64,000 nucleotides of DNA from Actinacidiphila cocklensis (GCF_907177275.1 NZ_CAJSLV010000035.1:143990-207989); one strand, 5' to 3'. Positions 31,762-41,045 are shown, counted from the stretch's first letter. Numbers and translations are program-made. Notes: generated from the sequence alone by a model not told the origin.

Positions 31762-33258
31762 ATGGATGATCGGCTTCGCGCGGTGTGCGACCTGATGATG
31801 CCCACCGTCCGCGAGATGGCCGGGCTGCACGACTACGACGGGCGCGTGCAGGACCTCTCCCCCGACGGAATACGCCGGGCACTGGCCGCGGTCGACAGCG
31901 CGAAGCGCGACTCCGCACCGCTGGAGGACCCGCACGACGAGGCTCACCTGGCGATCTTCGAGGAGTCGCTGCGAGTGCAGTACGGGGACCTCGAACTGCA
32001 CAGGCGGGACCCGTACCCGCATCTGTCCAACCTCGAACTCGCCTGTTACGACCGGGAGTACGCGCCCCGCAAGGTACGTGCCGCCGCGCGCCGCAAACAT
32101 CTGGAGCAGTGGCCCGACGCGGTGGACGCGGCGCTGGCCTCACTCGATCGGGTGAGCGCGCCCGTGGCGACCGCGCTGCTCGGGTCCGCGCACGGGCTGG
32201 CAGCCGACGTCGACGCGGACCAGGGCGACGTGGAGGCCGCGGCAATTGCCGCGCACGGCCGGCTGATCGCCCATCTGGAGCACGCCGCCCTGAACGGCGA
32301 CCCCGACCCGCGGCTCGGCGGCCCTGCCCTTGCCGCCCTGATGGGCTCGCAGGAGGGCATGGAGGTGGACCTGGCGGCGCTCTCCGACGCCGCGGACCGG
32401 GAGCGGGTCAGGCTGGGCGAGCTGCTGACCGACGCGTGCCGGGTGCTCGACCGGGAGCGGTCGGTCGACGAGCTGATCCCGGAGCTGCTGGCCGACCATC
32501 CGGGCGCCGACGGCGTCATCCCGGCCGCCGCGCGGCTCACCGAGGAGGTCATCGCCTTCACCCGGGAGCGCCGCCTGGCGCCGTATCTGGACGGCGAGTG
32601 CCTGGTGGGACCCGCACCTCAGTCCCGCCGCTGGGCGATGGCGATGATGACCTGGGCGGGGCCGGGAGAGCCCGAGTCGCCGTCCTGGTACCACGTGACA
32701 CCGCCCGAGCCCGACTGGCCGGCCCAGGAGCGGGAGGAGTGGCTGACGGTCTTCAGCCGGACGAGCCTGCCCTCGATCACCGTGCACGAGGTCGCGCCGG
32801 GCCACTTCGCCCACGGGCGGGCGCTGCGGCACGCGAAGAGCCCGGTCCGGAAGATCCTGCACAGCCTGGCGTTCTGCGAGGGCTGGGCACATTACGTGGA
32901 GGAGGTCTGCCTCGACGAGGGCTTCCGCGCCCGCGACCCGCGGTTCGCCATCGGCGTCGCCTTGGAGGCGCTGGTCCGGGTGACCCGGCTGACCTGCGCG
33001 ATCGGTATGCACACCGGGGCAATGGACGTCGCCGAGGCCACGCGGCTCTTCATGCGGTACGCCCATCTCGCCCCCGCGGGTGCGGCCTCGGAGGCCAGGC
33101 GCGGCACCTTCGACGCGGGCTACGGCCGCTACACCTGGGGCAAGCTGGAGATCGCCCGCGCTCGCGCCCGGGCGGAGCGATCCGCGTCCTTCACGCTGCC
33201 GGGCTTCCACGCCGACCTGCTGGCGCTGGGTGCCCCGCCGCTGGGCCTCCTGCCGTAG
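31762..33258 (+). CDS. DUF885 family putative metallopeptidase
   Basis: A 498-residue protein of the DUF885 family. The central zinc-type motif is SITVHEVAPGHFAHGRAL (HExxxGH), followed by LAFCEGWAHYVEEVCLDEGF, the usual third-ligand region. No signal peptide is visible, so it should be cytoplasmic. DUF885 members are treated as peptidase-like proteins; the substrate is unknown. ATG 31762 has a poor ribosome-binding site. It follows the cysteine desulfurase gene by 66 bp and converges on an SseB-like gene. Confidence 0.85.
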   Translation: MDDRLRAVCDLMMPTVREMAGLHDYDGRVQDLSPDGIRRALAAVDSAKRDSAPLEDPHDEAHLAIFEESLRVQYGDLELHRRDPYPHLSNLELACYDREYAPRKVRAAARRKHLEQWPDAVDAALASLDRVSAPVATALLGSAHGLAADVDADQGDVEAAAIAAHGRLIAHLEHAALNGDPDPRLGGPALAALMGSQEGMEVDLAALSDAADRERVRLGELLTDACRVLDRERSVDELIPELLADHPGADGVIPAAARLTEEVIAFTRERRLAPYLDGECLVGPAPQSRRWAMAMMTWAGPGEPESPSWYHVTPPEPDWPAQEREEWLTVFSRTSLPSITVHEVAPGHFAHGRALRHAKSPVRKILHSLAFCEGWAHYVEEVCLDEGFRARDPRFAIGVALEALVRVTRLTCAIGMHTGAMDVAEATRLFMRYAHLAPAGAASEARRGTFDAGYGRYTWGKLEIARARARAERSASFTLPGFHADLLALGAPPLGLLP

Positions 33259-33305
33259 CGGCCGCCAGGAGCCCGCCAAGGGCCGCGTCAGGGCCGCGGG
33301 GCGGG

Positions 33306-34118
33306 TCAGTAGGTGCGCGGCGGCGGACCCCAGGCCGGCGGCCCGGAGAAGGCCTCGCGGTCGAAGAAGGGCTGGGCGTTGGCACGCAGCCACATCGCGA
33401 CCGAGTCGTAGGTGTCGGCCATGGCGACCGTGGAGACGGACAGGCCCTCCGGCACTCCGGAGGCGGCCTGCTGCATCATCAGGCGGACCGACTCGACGGC
33501 CTGCGGCGAGGAGTCGTAGACCTCGACGCCGATCGCGAGGTAGGCCTCGCCCACGGCCGGCTGGACCCAGGCCTGGCGCAGGGCGCGGACCGCGGGGGTG
33601 CGGTGCGCGGCCGTGGCGAGCAGGGCGTAGAACTGCGGGATCTGCAGGGAGGGTTCGCCGATCTGCAGCGGTCCCGCGGGCAGCAGGTCGAGGCCGCCGG
33701 CGATCCGCCGCAGGTCGGGCCAGGGGATGCCGACGCCGCCGCCGTTGGCGTGCGGGTTGAGCCAGAGTCCTGAGTGCTCGGGGAAGAGGGTCAGGGCGAT
33801 GTCCCGCCCCGAGACGATCTCGTGGTCGCGGTTCCAGCCGCTGGCGGCCAGTTCCCTGGGGGAGGTGCAGCAGGGGGCGTAGCGCTGACCGCCGACGTCC
33901 ATGGCCGCGTACTGCGCGTCGGGCGACCCCGGTGCGCCCTGCCAGAGCAGCATCCAGACCTGGCCGTCGGCCAGCGACGCGAGCAGGTTCTCGTATGCGT
34001 CGAACCGGCCGGGCGCCACCTGGAGCAGCATCTGCTCCACATGGCCGGCCGCCGCGCCGCCTTGCGCGCCCGCGATCACGTCGGACCGCCCCTTTCCCGT
34101 CGTTCGGTGTCCCGCCAT
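33306..34118 (-). CDS. SseB-like protein (first copy)
   Basis: About 270 residues, related to the enhanced serine sensitivity protein SseB. The N-terminal domain has VWMLLWQGAPGSP, GQRYAPCCTSPRELAAS and LWLNPHANGGGVGIPWPDLRRIAGGL. The C-terminal domain has IGVEVYDSSPQAVESVRLMM. ATG 34118 was taken; a GTG near 34082 is an alternative. The biochemical role of SseB is unknown. The link to serine comes from work in E. coli, and here two copies lie next to a glycine/serine operon. Confidence 0.78.
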   Translation of the reverse strand: MAGHRTTGKGRSDVIAGAQGGAAAGHVEQMLLQVAPGRFDAYENLLASLADGQVWMLLWQGAPGSPDAQYAAMDVGGQRYAPCCTSPRELAASGWNRDHEIVSGRDIALTLFPEHSGLWLNPHANGGGVGIPWPDLRRIAGGLDLLPAGPLQIGEPSLQIPQFYALLATAAHRTPAVRALRQAWVQPAVGEAYLAIGVEVYDSSPQAVESVRLMMQQAASGVPEGLSVSTVAMADTYDSVAMWLRANAQPFFDREAFSGPPAWGPPPRTY

Positions 34119-34242
34119 CAAACCAGGTCGGCTGTTCCCGGTGGAATGCTGACCGACTCAAGCGGCGCCGGCTAAATGGCACGTATACGCCGGGTATACG
34201 CAAGCATCTTGCTGTGTACCCGAGTTGGCCCGGCGTGCGGTC

Positions 34243-34995
34243 TCAGTCCCGGCTGTAGAAGGGCCGTACGGCTTCCAGCATCCAGTCCCCCACCGGGTCC
34301 TGGGCGATGTCCAGCAGGATCAGGTGGACCGGCCAGGGCAGCGGCACCGCGCCCAGGGCACGGCCGAGCGCGTCCATGGCGAGGGCCTTGTCCTGGTCGC
34401 GCCAGCCGTCCAGTTCCACGCCGACGAAGAGGGCGGGCGGGTCCTCCTCGACGGCGGCCATGGCACGGCGGGCGCTGAGCACCACCGGGGTGACGGCGTA
34501 CTCGGCTGCGGCGACGGCCAGGAAGTCCACCGGCTCGTCCTCCGGCGCCGGCTCCCAGAGCCGTACGCGGGCGCCGCTGGGGCTCTGCTCGCCGTAGGCA
34601 CCGGCCCGGTCGTTGCTGCGGCACAGCTCGGCGACGGCGGCGGGCGGCAGCGGCACTCCGACGGCGCCGCCGGGGTTGACGGCGATACCGATCAGCGACG
34701 GCAGCCCGCGGGCGAACTCGCGCACCGGCGCGACCGTGCAGGACATGCCGTCGGCGGCCTGCCGGAACTGCTGCTCGGAGCTGAACACCGGCACATAGGG
34801 GGCACCGCCCAGTTCCAGGGTGGGCAGGTCGAGGCCCTCGGGTCCCGGCGGGCCGCCGTTGGGCAGCGGCACCCAGACATGGGAACGACCGAGGACTTCC
34901 AGCAGCCGGGGGGTCGCCGAGGGATTGCCGAGGCTCGCCGCGAGCACTTCCTCCAGCTCGTTCGCCGGCCATATGTACGGTGCCGGATTCTCCAT
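34243..34995 (-). CDS. SseB-like protein (second copy)
   Basis: About 250 residues, a diverged paralogue of the previous protein. It has MENPAPYIWPANELEEVLAA, SHVWVPLPNGG, YVPVFSSEQQFRQAADGM, IAVNPGGAVGVPLPPAAVAEL and a C-terminal FVGVELDGWRDQDKALAMDAL with VHLILLDIAQDPVGDWML. ATG 34995 has AAGGGTGG four to five bases upstream and fits the family start. It is divergent from the glycine riboswitch. The two copies share domain order but little identity, so duplication is old. Confidence 0.82.
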   Translation of the reverse strand: MENPAPYIWPANELEEVLAASLGNPSATPRLLEVLGRSHVWVPLPNGGPPGPEGLDLPTLELGGAPYVPVFSSEQQFRQAADGMSCTVAPVREFARGLPSLIGIAVNPGGAVGVPLPPAAVAELCRSNDRAGAYGEQSPSGARVRLWEPAPEDEPVDFLAVAAAEYAVTPVVLSARRAMAAVEEDPPALFVGVELDGWRDQDKALAMDALGRALGAVPLPWPVHLILLDIAQDPVGDWMLEAVRPFYSRD

Positions 34996-35121
34996 GTCCA
35001 CCCTTGTCCGCGCTTGTGCCACTGTCGGCGCCCGTGTCCTGCCCGGAAACAGTAGCGGCTGAGCGCCCGGGACGCCCGGGCATGCAATGATGGCCACACA
35101 TACGCATACCGGCCGTTGGAG

Positions 35122-35336
35122 GCCGCGCGGGAGAGTTCCGGGCCCCTCACCAGGGGGTCAGGGCGCCGAAGGAGCAAGTCCTCCCTTGAATCTCTCAGGC
35201 ACAGATACCGCGCGGGCGAGGCAGATCTGAAAAGCGGGCGGGCCGTCGTCACCGGTCCCGCCCCACCCAAGGTGCAAACCGCGGCCCGCAGGGGTCACGG
35301 TGAACCTCTCAGGTTCCGATGACAGATGGGGAGGCC
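35122..35336 (+). promoter_or_regulatory. Tandem glycine riboswitch
   Basis: Two glycine aptamers in series. The first (about 35124-35235) has GGGAGAG, the core GCGCCGAAGGAGCAAG and CTCTCAGGC. The second (about 35245-35335) has CACCCAAGGTGCAAACCGCG, GGTGAACCTCTCAGG and TTCCGATGACAGATGGGG. These are the conserved cores of the gcvT RNA family. The element sits 60 bp before gcvT and should switch the gcvT-gcvH-glyA-sdaA operon on when glycine is high. Confidence 0.93.
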
Positions 35337-35395
35337 GGGGTCAGTGCCCCGGCCGCAGTACGTGTCCCCGTCCGCCGCCTTTGGGAGCCCTTTCG

Positions 35396-36550
35396 ATGAG
35401 CGAACCGTCGAACCAGCCGCTGAGCGCACCGCCCGCCGCGTCCCCACGCCGTACCGCCCTGGACGCGGTGCACCGCGCCCTGGGCGCGACCATGACCGAC
35501 TTCGCCGGCTGGGACATGCCGCTGCGCTACGGCAGCGAGCGCGACGAGCACCAGGCCGTACGCACCAGGGCCGGGCTCTTCGACCTGTCGCACATGGGCG
35601 AGATCACCGTGACCGGGCCGCAGGCCGGGCAGGCGCTCGACCACGCCCTGGTCGGCCACCTGTCGGCGCTCGCGGTCGGCAAGGCCCGCTACACGATGGT
35701 CTGCGCGCCGGACGGCGGCATCCTGGACGACCTGATCGTCTACCGGCTCGCCGAGCAGCGCTATCTGATCGTCGCCAACGCCTCCAACGCGCAGACGGTG
35801 CTGGACACGGTCGCGGTGCGCGCGGCGGAGTTCGACGCGCAGGTGACCGACGACCGGGACGCGTACGCGCTGCTGGCCGTGCAGGGTCCCGCGGCGCCGG
35901 GCATCCTCAAGGCGCTCACGGACGCGGACCTGGACGGGCTGCGCTACTACGCGGGGCTGCCGGGGACCGTCGCGGGCGTGTCCGCGCTGATCGCCAGGAC
36001 CGGCTACACGGGCGAGGACGGTTTCGAGCTGTTCGTCGCCCCCGCGGACGCCGAGCCGCTGTGGCAGGCGCTGCTGGCGGCGGGCGCGGACGCCGGGCTG
36101 GTGCCGTGCGGGCTGTCCTGCCGCGACACGCTGCGCCTGGAGGCCGGGATGCCGCTGTACGGACACGAGCTGACCGCGCAGGTCACGCCCTTCGACGCGG
36201 GGCTCGGGCGGGTCGTCAAGTTCGACAAGTCCGGTGACTTCGTCGGCCGCGAGGCGCTGACCGCGGCCGCGGCGAGGGCCGCGGACATCCCGCCGCGCAA
36301 GCTGGTCGGGCTGGTCGCCGAGGGCCGCCGGGTGCCGCGCGCCGGCTACACGGTCACCGACGCGTCCGGCGCGGTGATCGGCGAGGTCACCTCGGGCGCA
36401 CCCTCGCCGACCCTCGGCGTGCCGATCGCCATGGCGTACCTGGACGCCGCCCATGCCGCGCCCGGCACGGAGGGGGTGGCGGTCGACATCCGCGGCAGCC
36501 GCGAGCCGTACCGTGTCGTGGCACTGCCCTTCTACCAGCGCGAGCGCTGA
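35396..36550 (+). CDS. gcvT: Glycine cleavage system T protein (aminomethyltransferase)
   Basis: Transfers the methylene group from the lipoyl arm of GcvH to tetrahydrofolate and releases ammonia. 384 residues. It shows [37 protein letters not shown] and [14 protein letters not shown], with the folate-site Asp in the DLSHMGE region. ATG 35396 has GGGAG eight bases upstream. It is first in the riboswitch-controlled operon. The P protein (gcvP) is not in this window. Confidence 0.95.
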   Translation: MSEPSNQPLSAPPAASPRRTALDAVHRALGATMTDFAGWDMPLRYGSERDEHQAVRTRAGLFDLSHMGEITVTGPQAGQALDHALVGHLSALAVGKARYTMVCAPDGGILDDLIVYRLAEQRYLIVANASNAQTVLDTVAVRAAEFDAQVTDDRDAYALLAVQGPAAPGILKALTDADLDGLRYYAGLPGTVAGVSALIARTGYTGEDGFELFVAPADAEPLWQALLAAGADAGLVPCGLSCRDTLRLEAGMPLYGHELTAQVTPFDAGLGRVVKFDKSGDFVGREALTAAAARAADIPPRKLVGLVAEGRRVPRAGYTVTDASGAVIGEVTSGAPSPTLGVPIAMAYLDAAHAAPGTEGVAVDIRGSREPYRVVALPFYQRER

Positions 36551-36560
36551 ACCTCCGAGG

Positions 36561-36587
36561 TTTTCCACAGCCGGCAGGTTGTCCACA
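36561..36587 (+). other. Two DnaA-box-like 9-mers
   Basis: TTTTCCACA (36561-36569) and TTGTCCACA (36579-36587) lie as direct repeats, 18 bp apart, between gcvT and gcvH. The second is a perfect match to the preferred Streptomyces DnaA box. A lone TTATCCACA is at 28897-28905. Two boxes do not make an origin. Confidence 0.35.
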
Positions 36588-36639
36588 GGCTGCCGCGCCG
36601 ACTCCGCCACCACCTCTTCGCATCCGGGAGAATTCCGTC

Positions 36640-37020
36640 ATGAGCATCAATCCTGAGCAGCTGCGGTACAGCAAGGAGCACGAGTGGCTCACCGCCCCCG
36701 AGGACGGCGCCTCGACCGTCGGCATCACCTCGCACGCCGCCGACGCGCTCGGTGACGTCGTCTTCGTCCAGCTCCCCGAGGTGGGGTCGACGGTGACCGC
36801 GGGCGAGAGCTGCGGCGAGCTGGAGTCCACCAAGTCCGTCAGCGAGCTGTACGCCCCGGTGTCCGGTGAGGTCACCGAGGTCAACCAGGACGTCGTCGAC
36901 GACCCGTCGCTGGTCAACTCCGCGCCTTTCGAAGGCGGCTGGCTGTTCAAGGTGAAGGTCTCCGAGGAGGGCGCGGACCTGCTGACCGCAGCCGAGTACG
37001 ACGCCTTCACCGCGGCCTGA
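36640..37020 (+). CDS. gcvH: Glycine cleavage system H protein
   Basis: Lipoyl carrier that shuttles the aminomethyl group between P, T and L proteins. 126 residues. It starts [14 protein letters not shown], and the lipoylated Lys is in [20 protein letters not shown]. The C-terminal end [10 protein letters not shown]...AAEYDAF is typical. ATG 36640 lies 90 bp after gcvT, with CGGGAG upstream. Confidence 0.95.
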   Translation: MSINPEQLRYSKEHEWLTAPEDGASTVGITSHAADALGDVVFVQLPEVGSTVTAGESCGELESTKSVSELYAPVSGEVTEVNQDVVDDPSLVNSAPFEGGWLFKVKVSEEGADLLTAAEYDAFTAA

Positions 37021-37056
37021 TCCGACGCCCCCGCCCCGTCACACAGGGAAGATCCC

Positions 37057-38322
37057 ATGTCGCTCCTGAACCAGTCACTGCACGAGTTCGACCCCGAGGT
37101 CGCCGCCGAGGTCGACGCCGAGCTGCACCGCCAGCAGTCCACGCTGGAGATGATCGCCTCGGAGAACTTCGCGCCGGTCGCGGTCCTCGAGGCCCAGGGC
37201 TCGGTGCTGACCAACAAGTACGCCGAGGGCTACCCGGGCCGCCGCTACTACGGCGGCTGCGAGCACGTCGACGTCATCGAGCAGCTGGCCATCGACCGGA
37301 TCAAGGCGCTCTTCGGCGCCGAGGCCGCCAACGTCCAGCCGCACTCGGGTGCGCAGGCGAACGCCGCCGCGATGTTCGCCCTGCTCAAGCCGGGCGACAC
37401 CATCCTCGGCCTGGACCTGGCGCACGGCGGCCACCTGACCCACGGCATGAAGATCAACTTCTCCGGCAAGCTGTACAAGGTCGCCGCTTACCACGTCGAC
37501 GGCGAGACCGGCCTGGTCGACATGGCCGAGGTCGAGCGGCTGGCCAAGGAGCACCGGCCACAGCTGATCATCGCCGGCTGGTCGGCGTATCCGCGGCAGC
37601 TGGACTTCGCAGCCTTCCGGCGGATCGCCGACGAGGTCGGCGCGTACCTGATGGTCGACATGGCCCACTTCGCCGGGCTGGTCGCGGCCGGGCTGCACCC
37701 CTCGCCCGTGCCGCACGCACATGTGGTCACCACCACGACGCACAAGACGCTCGGCGGCCCCCGCGGCGGCGTCATCCTGTCCACCGCCGACTTGGCCAAG
37801 AAGATCAACTCCGCGGTCTTCCCCGGCCAGCAGGGCGGCCCGCTGGAGCACGTCATCGCCGGCAAGGCTGTCGCCTTCAAGGCCGCGGCCACCGACGAGT
37901 TCCGCGACCGGCAGGCACGTACGCTGGAGGGGGCGAAGATCCTCGCGGAGCGGCTGGGCCGGGAGGATCTGGCCGCCGCGGGCGTGGCGGTGCTGTCCGG
38001 CGGCACGGACGTCCACCTGGTGCTGGTCGACCTGCGGGCCTCCGCGCTCGACGGGCAGCAGGCGGAGGACCGGCTGCACGGCATCGGCATCACCGTGAAC
38101 CGCAACGCGATCCCCAACGACCCGCGGCCGCCGATGGTGACCTCGGGCCTGCGGATCGGCACACCGGCGCTGGCCACCCGGGGCTTCGACGCCGAAGCCT
38201 TCCAGGAGGTCGCCGACATCATCGCGGCGGCGCTGCAGCCGGCCTTCGACGCGGACGCCCTCCGCGCCCGGGTCACCGCACTGGCCGAACGGCACCCGCT
38301 GTATCCGACGCTCGCGTCATGA
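37057..38322 (+). CDS. glyA: Serine hydroxymethyltransferase
   Basis: PLP enzyme interconverting glycine plus methylene-tetrahydrofolate with serine. 421 residues. It has [25 protein letters not shown], the PLP Lys in [15 protein letters not shown] and [14 protein letters not shown] near the end. ATG 37057 follows gcvH by 36 bp with AGGGAAGAT upstream. In this operon it can use the one-carbon unit released by glycine cleavage to make serine for SdaA. The stop TGA overlaps an in-frame ATG of the next frame (38319). Confidence 0.96.
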   Translation: MSLLNQSLHEFDPEVAAEVDAELHRQQSTLEMIASENFAPVAVLEAQGSVLTNKYAEGYPGRRYYGGCEHVDVIEQLAIDRIKALFGAEAANVQPHSGAQANAAAMFALLKPGDTILGLDLAHGGHLTHGMKINFSGKLYKVAAYHVDGETGLVDMAEVERLAKEHRPQLIIAGWSAYPRQLDFAAFRRIADEVGAYLMVDMAHFAGLVAAGLHPSPVPHAHVVTTTTHKTLGGPRGGVILSTADLAKKINSAVFPGQQGGPLEHVIAGKAVAFKAAATDEFRDRQARTLEGAKILAERLGREDLAAAGVAVLSGGTDVHLVLVDLRASALDGQQAEDRLHGIGITVNRNAIPNDPRPPMVTSGLRIGTPALATRGFDAEAFQEVADIIAAALQPAFDADALRARVTALAERHPLYPTLAS

Positions 38323-38325
38323 ACT

Positions 38326-38369
38326 GCTCCGCGGTGTGCGGCACCCCCCCCCGCCGCACACCGCGGAGC
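38326..38369 (+). other. Perfect 17-bp hairpin between glyA and sdaA
   Basis: GCTCCGCGGTGTGCGGC (38326-38342) pairs perfectly with GCCGCACACCGCGGAGC (38353-38369) around a 10-nt A-C9 loop. It starts four bases after the glyA stop and has no T-run. It may act as a partial terminator, an RNA-stabilising end for the gcv-glyA message, or a processing site. Confidence 0.8.
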
Positions 38370-38426
38370 GCACCAGCACCAACCCGCGGACAACGGCGTC
38401 CGCGGTCAACCGGGAGCACTGAACGC

Positions 38427-39794
38427 ATGGCAATCTCCGTATTCGACCTCTTCTCCGTCGGCATAGGCCCCTCCAGCTCCCACACCGTGGGACCGATGCG
38501 GGCGGCCCGGATGTTCGCGCAGCGGTTGAAGACCGAGGACCTGCTGACCAGGACGGCGGCGCTCAGGGCCGAGCTGTTCGGTTCGCTCGGCGCGACCGGC
38601 CACGGCCACGGCACCCCCAAGGCGGTGCTGCTCGGCCTGGCCGGCCACTCCCCCCGCACGGTGGACGTCGAGGCGGTGGACGCCGAGGTCGCCGCCGTCC
38701 ACGCGGACAAGCGGCTGACGGTGCTCGGCGCGCACGAGGTGGCCTTCGACCCGGCCACCGACCTGGTGCTGCACCGCCGCCGCTCGCTGCCCTACCACGC
38801 CAACGGCATGACGCTGTCGGCTTTCGACGCCACCGGCGCGGAGCTGCTGGCGAAGACGTACTACAGCGTCGGCGGCGGCTTCGTCGTGGACGAGGACGCG
38901 GTCGGCGCGGACCGGATCAAGCTGGACGACACGGAGCTGCGCCACCCCTTCCGCACCGGCGACGAGCTGCTGCGGCTGTCCCGGGACACCGGCCTGTCGA
39001 TCTCCGCGCTGATGCTGGAGAACGAGAAGGCATGGCGCTCGGAGGCCGAGATCCGCGCGGGCCTGCTGGAGATCTGGCAGGTGATGCGGGAGTGCGTGCA
39101 GCGCGGCATGACCCGCGAGGGCATCCTGCCCGGCGGCCTGAAGGTCCGCCGCAGGGCCGCCACCACGGCCCGCCAGCTGCGTGCCGAGGGAGACCCGGCG
39201 GCCCGCGCGATGGAGTGGATCACCCTCTACGCGATGGCCGTGAACGAGGAGAACGCGGCCGGCGGGCGGGTGGTCACCGCCCCCACCAACGGCGCGGCCG
39301 GCATCATCCCCGCCGTCCTGCACTACTACCGGGAGTTCGTCCCCGGCGCCGACGACGACGGCGTCGTGCGCTTCCTGCTCGCGGCCGGCGCGATCGGCAT
39401 GCTCTTCAAGGAGAACGCCTCCATCTCCGGCGCCGAGGTCGGCTGCCAGGGCGAGGTCGGCTCCGCGTGCTCCATGGCCGCCGGCGGCCTCGCCGAGATC
39501 CTCGGCGGCACCCCGGAACAGGTCGAGAACGCCGCGGAGATCGGCATGGAGCACAACCTCGGCCTGACCTGCGACCCGGTCGGCGGCCTGGTCCAGATCC
39601 CCTGCATCGAGCGCAACGGCATGGCCGCGGTCAAGGCGGTCACCGCCGCCCGCATGGCGATGCGCGGCGACGGCCGCCACCACGTGTCCCTGGACAAGGT
39701 CATCAAGACGATGAAGGAGACCGGGGCGGACATGAAGGTCAAGTACAAGGAGACCGCCCGCGGCGGCCTCGCGGTCAACGTCATCGAGTGCTGA
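38427..39794 (+). CDS. sdaA: L-serine dehydratase, iron-sulfur type
   Basis: Deaminates L-serine to pyruvate using a 4Fe-4S cluster. 455 residues, a single-chain enzyme with beta and alpha domains fused. It has [53 protein letters not shown] and the cluster cysteines in [15 protein letters not shown] and in [21 protein letters not shown] 38427 fits the family start (GGGAG ten bases upstream). The frame is also open from ATG 38319, which overlaps the glyA stop and would add 36 residues across the hairpin. Last gene of the riboswitch operon. Confidence 0.95.
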   Translation: MAISVFDLFSVGIGPSSSHTVGPMRAARMFAQRLKTEDLLTRTAALRAELFGSLGATGHGHGTPKAVLLGLAGHSPRTVDVEAVDAEVAAVHADKRLTVLGAHEVAFDPATDLVLHRRRSLPYHANGMTLSAFDATGAELLAKTYYSVGGGFVVDEDAVGADRIKLDDTELRHPFRTGDELLRLSRDTGLSISALMLENEKAWRSEAEIRAGLLEIWQVMRECVQRGMTREGILPGGLKVRRRAATTARQLRAEGDPAARAMEWITLYAMAVNEENAAGGRVVTAPTNGAAGIIPAVLHYYREFVPGADDDGVVRFLLAAGAIGMLFKENASISGAEVGCQGEVGSACSMAAGGLAEILGGTPEQVENAAEIGMEHNLGLTCDPVGGLVQIPCIERNGMAAVKAVTAARMAMRGDGRHHVSLDKVIKTMKETGADMKVKYKETARGGLAVNVIEC

Positions 39795-39826
39795 CCAGAT
39801 AGCCCCTGACCTACCGCTTCACCTCT

Positions 39827-39896
39827 TCAGCTCTGTCGGAGCCTTTCGTGCTCGTACGGCGGAAGTCCCTCGGAAGTCCCTCCGACAGAGCTGAAA
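39827..39896. repeat. 16-bp inverted repeat plus AAGTCCCT direct repeats after sdaA
   Basis: TTCAGCTCTGTCGGAG (39827-39842) is perfectly inverted at 39881-39896, 38 bp apart. The motif AAGTCCCT recurs at about 39864, 39875 and 39896, with AAGTCC again near 39907. The place marks the end of core synteny and the start of gene debris. It could be a terminator or the scar of an integrated element. Confidence 0.6.
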
Positions 39897-39930
39897 GTCC
39901 CTGAGAAGTCCATGGAACGGCGCCTGCCTC

Positions 39931-40586
39931 CAGGAGTGCCTCATCCAGCAGCAGCACGCCGTACGCCTGCACCAGATCGCCCGCGCCGACGCCCTCCGCG
40001 GTGATGCCCCCGCTACCGCCCAGCACCACGCGGACACCCCTGCCCCGGTGCGGGACGACCTCGCCCGCGGGCGGGGCACCGAACCCCGCCCGGAGACCCC
40101 CACCCCGCCGGAGCCCGTCGGCCCGGCTCCGGCCGAGGTCCAGCCGGTCACAGAGGACGAGCGACTGCTCCTGGCCACGCTCACCGACCAGCCGAAGGGC
40201 ATGGTCGAGGTCGTCGGCCGGATGCGGCCGGAGGACTTCGCCGTCCCGTCGCACGGCCAGCCCCACCACTGCCTCGGCGCCCTGCACCACCGCGGCGAAC
40301 CCCTCGACCGCATGACGCTGCTGTGAGAAGCCCAGCGCCGCGGCCTACTCACCGCGGGCACCCTCATCGGCGAGCAGGCCCGCCCGTACGATCCGCGAAC
40401 TCGCCGCAACCGATGCGCTGCAGCCAGCCCGGCCAGCTCATGAACCAGGCCCTCGGGGCACTCAGCTTCCTGGACGCCGTCCGGCGGCGCTGGGCCAGCG
40501 GTACCCGCCCGTCGGCACCATCCCCGGCGCCCGACTCCGCTTCCACCTACGCTCTCGGCCCGCTCCGCCAACCTGTACGACCGTGA
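39931..40586 (+). pseudogene. Remnant of a DnaB-helicase-N-domain-like gene
   Basis: The frame from about 39931 reads QECLIQQQHAVRLHQIARAD, a Pro-rich linker, then LLLATLTDQPKGMVEVVGRM, RPEDFAVPSHGQPHHCLGAL and HHRGEPLDRMTLL. This resembles the N-terminal helicase-associated domain of DnaB-like proteins. A TGA at 40324 replaces the expected Trp codon, since EAQRRGLLTAGTLIGEQAR continues in the same frame. Coding-like sequence then moves to a second frame (RTIRELAATDALQ from 40385) and a third (MNQALGALSFLDAVRRRW from 40440). A nonsense mutation and two frameshifts make it non-functional. No start codon can be assigned. Confidence 0.6.
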
Positions 40587-40610
40587 GCGACATCACCGCA
40601 CTGCACGACG

Positions 40611-41045
40611 TCAGTCGGCCATGTCGCGCAGTTCGTAGCCGAGCAGACCCCCGTCGAGCAGGGGGTAGACGAGATGCTCCACGTACCACGCCATATCCGT
40701 CATCTCGCGTGCACCCGGGACCTCCCGGCGGTAGATCGCAGGAGTGAACGCCACCGTGTTTCGGTCCGGGAAGAACAAGAGGTTCCCGCCCGTGGCGGCC
40801 TGCGGATGGTAAATGGCAAGCCCCACATGCGTTCCGCTGAGATCAGGCGCGTCCAGTCGCGCCACGACCTCCTCAGCCTGCTCCGGCTCCACCGACGTCC
40901 AGTCCCAGTCGTCGTCGCCCTCGAGCATGTACGACACGCCCAGCGGCTCCACGGGCCCCCACCCGTGGCCTGCCAGGGTGCCGAGCACCCCGGCGACGGT
41001 CACCGGGTACTCGAAGGTGAGGTCGATGTCGCTACTCCTGGACAA
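40611..41045 (-). CDS. Hypothetical protein, candidate immunity protein
   Basis: 144 residues, acidic and soluble, with no membrane segment. Features are FEYPVTVAGVLGTLAGHGWG, DDDWDWTSV, THVGLAIYHP, GGNLLFFPDRNTVAFTPAIY and MTDMAWYVEHLVYPLLDGGL. I cannot name a family. The alternating beta/alpha pattern, small size, acidity and position 9 bp after a toxin-like reading frame suggest an immunity protein of a polymorphic toxin system. The start is TTG 41045 with TAGGAG six to seven bases upstream. It appears intact while its neighbour has decayed. Confidence 0.6.
   Translation of the reverse strand: MSRSSDIDLTFEYPVTVAGVLGTLAGHGWGPVEPLGVSYMLEGDDDWDWTSVEPEQAEEVVARLDAPDLSGTHVGLAIYHPQAATGGNLLFFPDRNTVAFTPAIYRREVPGAREMTDMAWYVEHLVYPLLDGGLLGYELRDMAD

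Noticed and set aside
29623..32100. 825-codon minus-strand frame across thioesterase, repeats and cysteine desulfurase
   Set aside because: It is antisense to two well-supported genes and has shadow-type composition.
36561..36587. Replication origin
   Set aside because: Only two DnaA boxes, and no dnaA, dnaN or AT-rich unwinding region.
39811..40571. Minus-strand frames opposite the DnaB-N remnant
   Set aside because: The plus-strand pieces make better protein sense, and the minus frames are Arg/Ser/Gly shadows.
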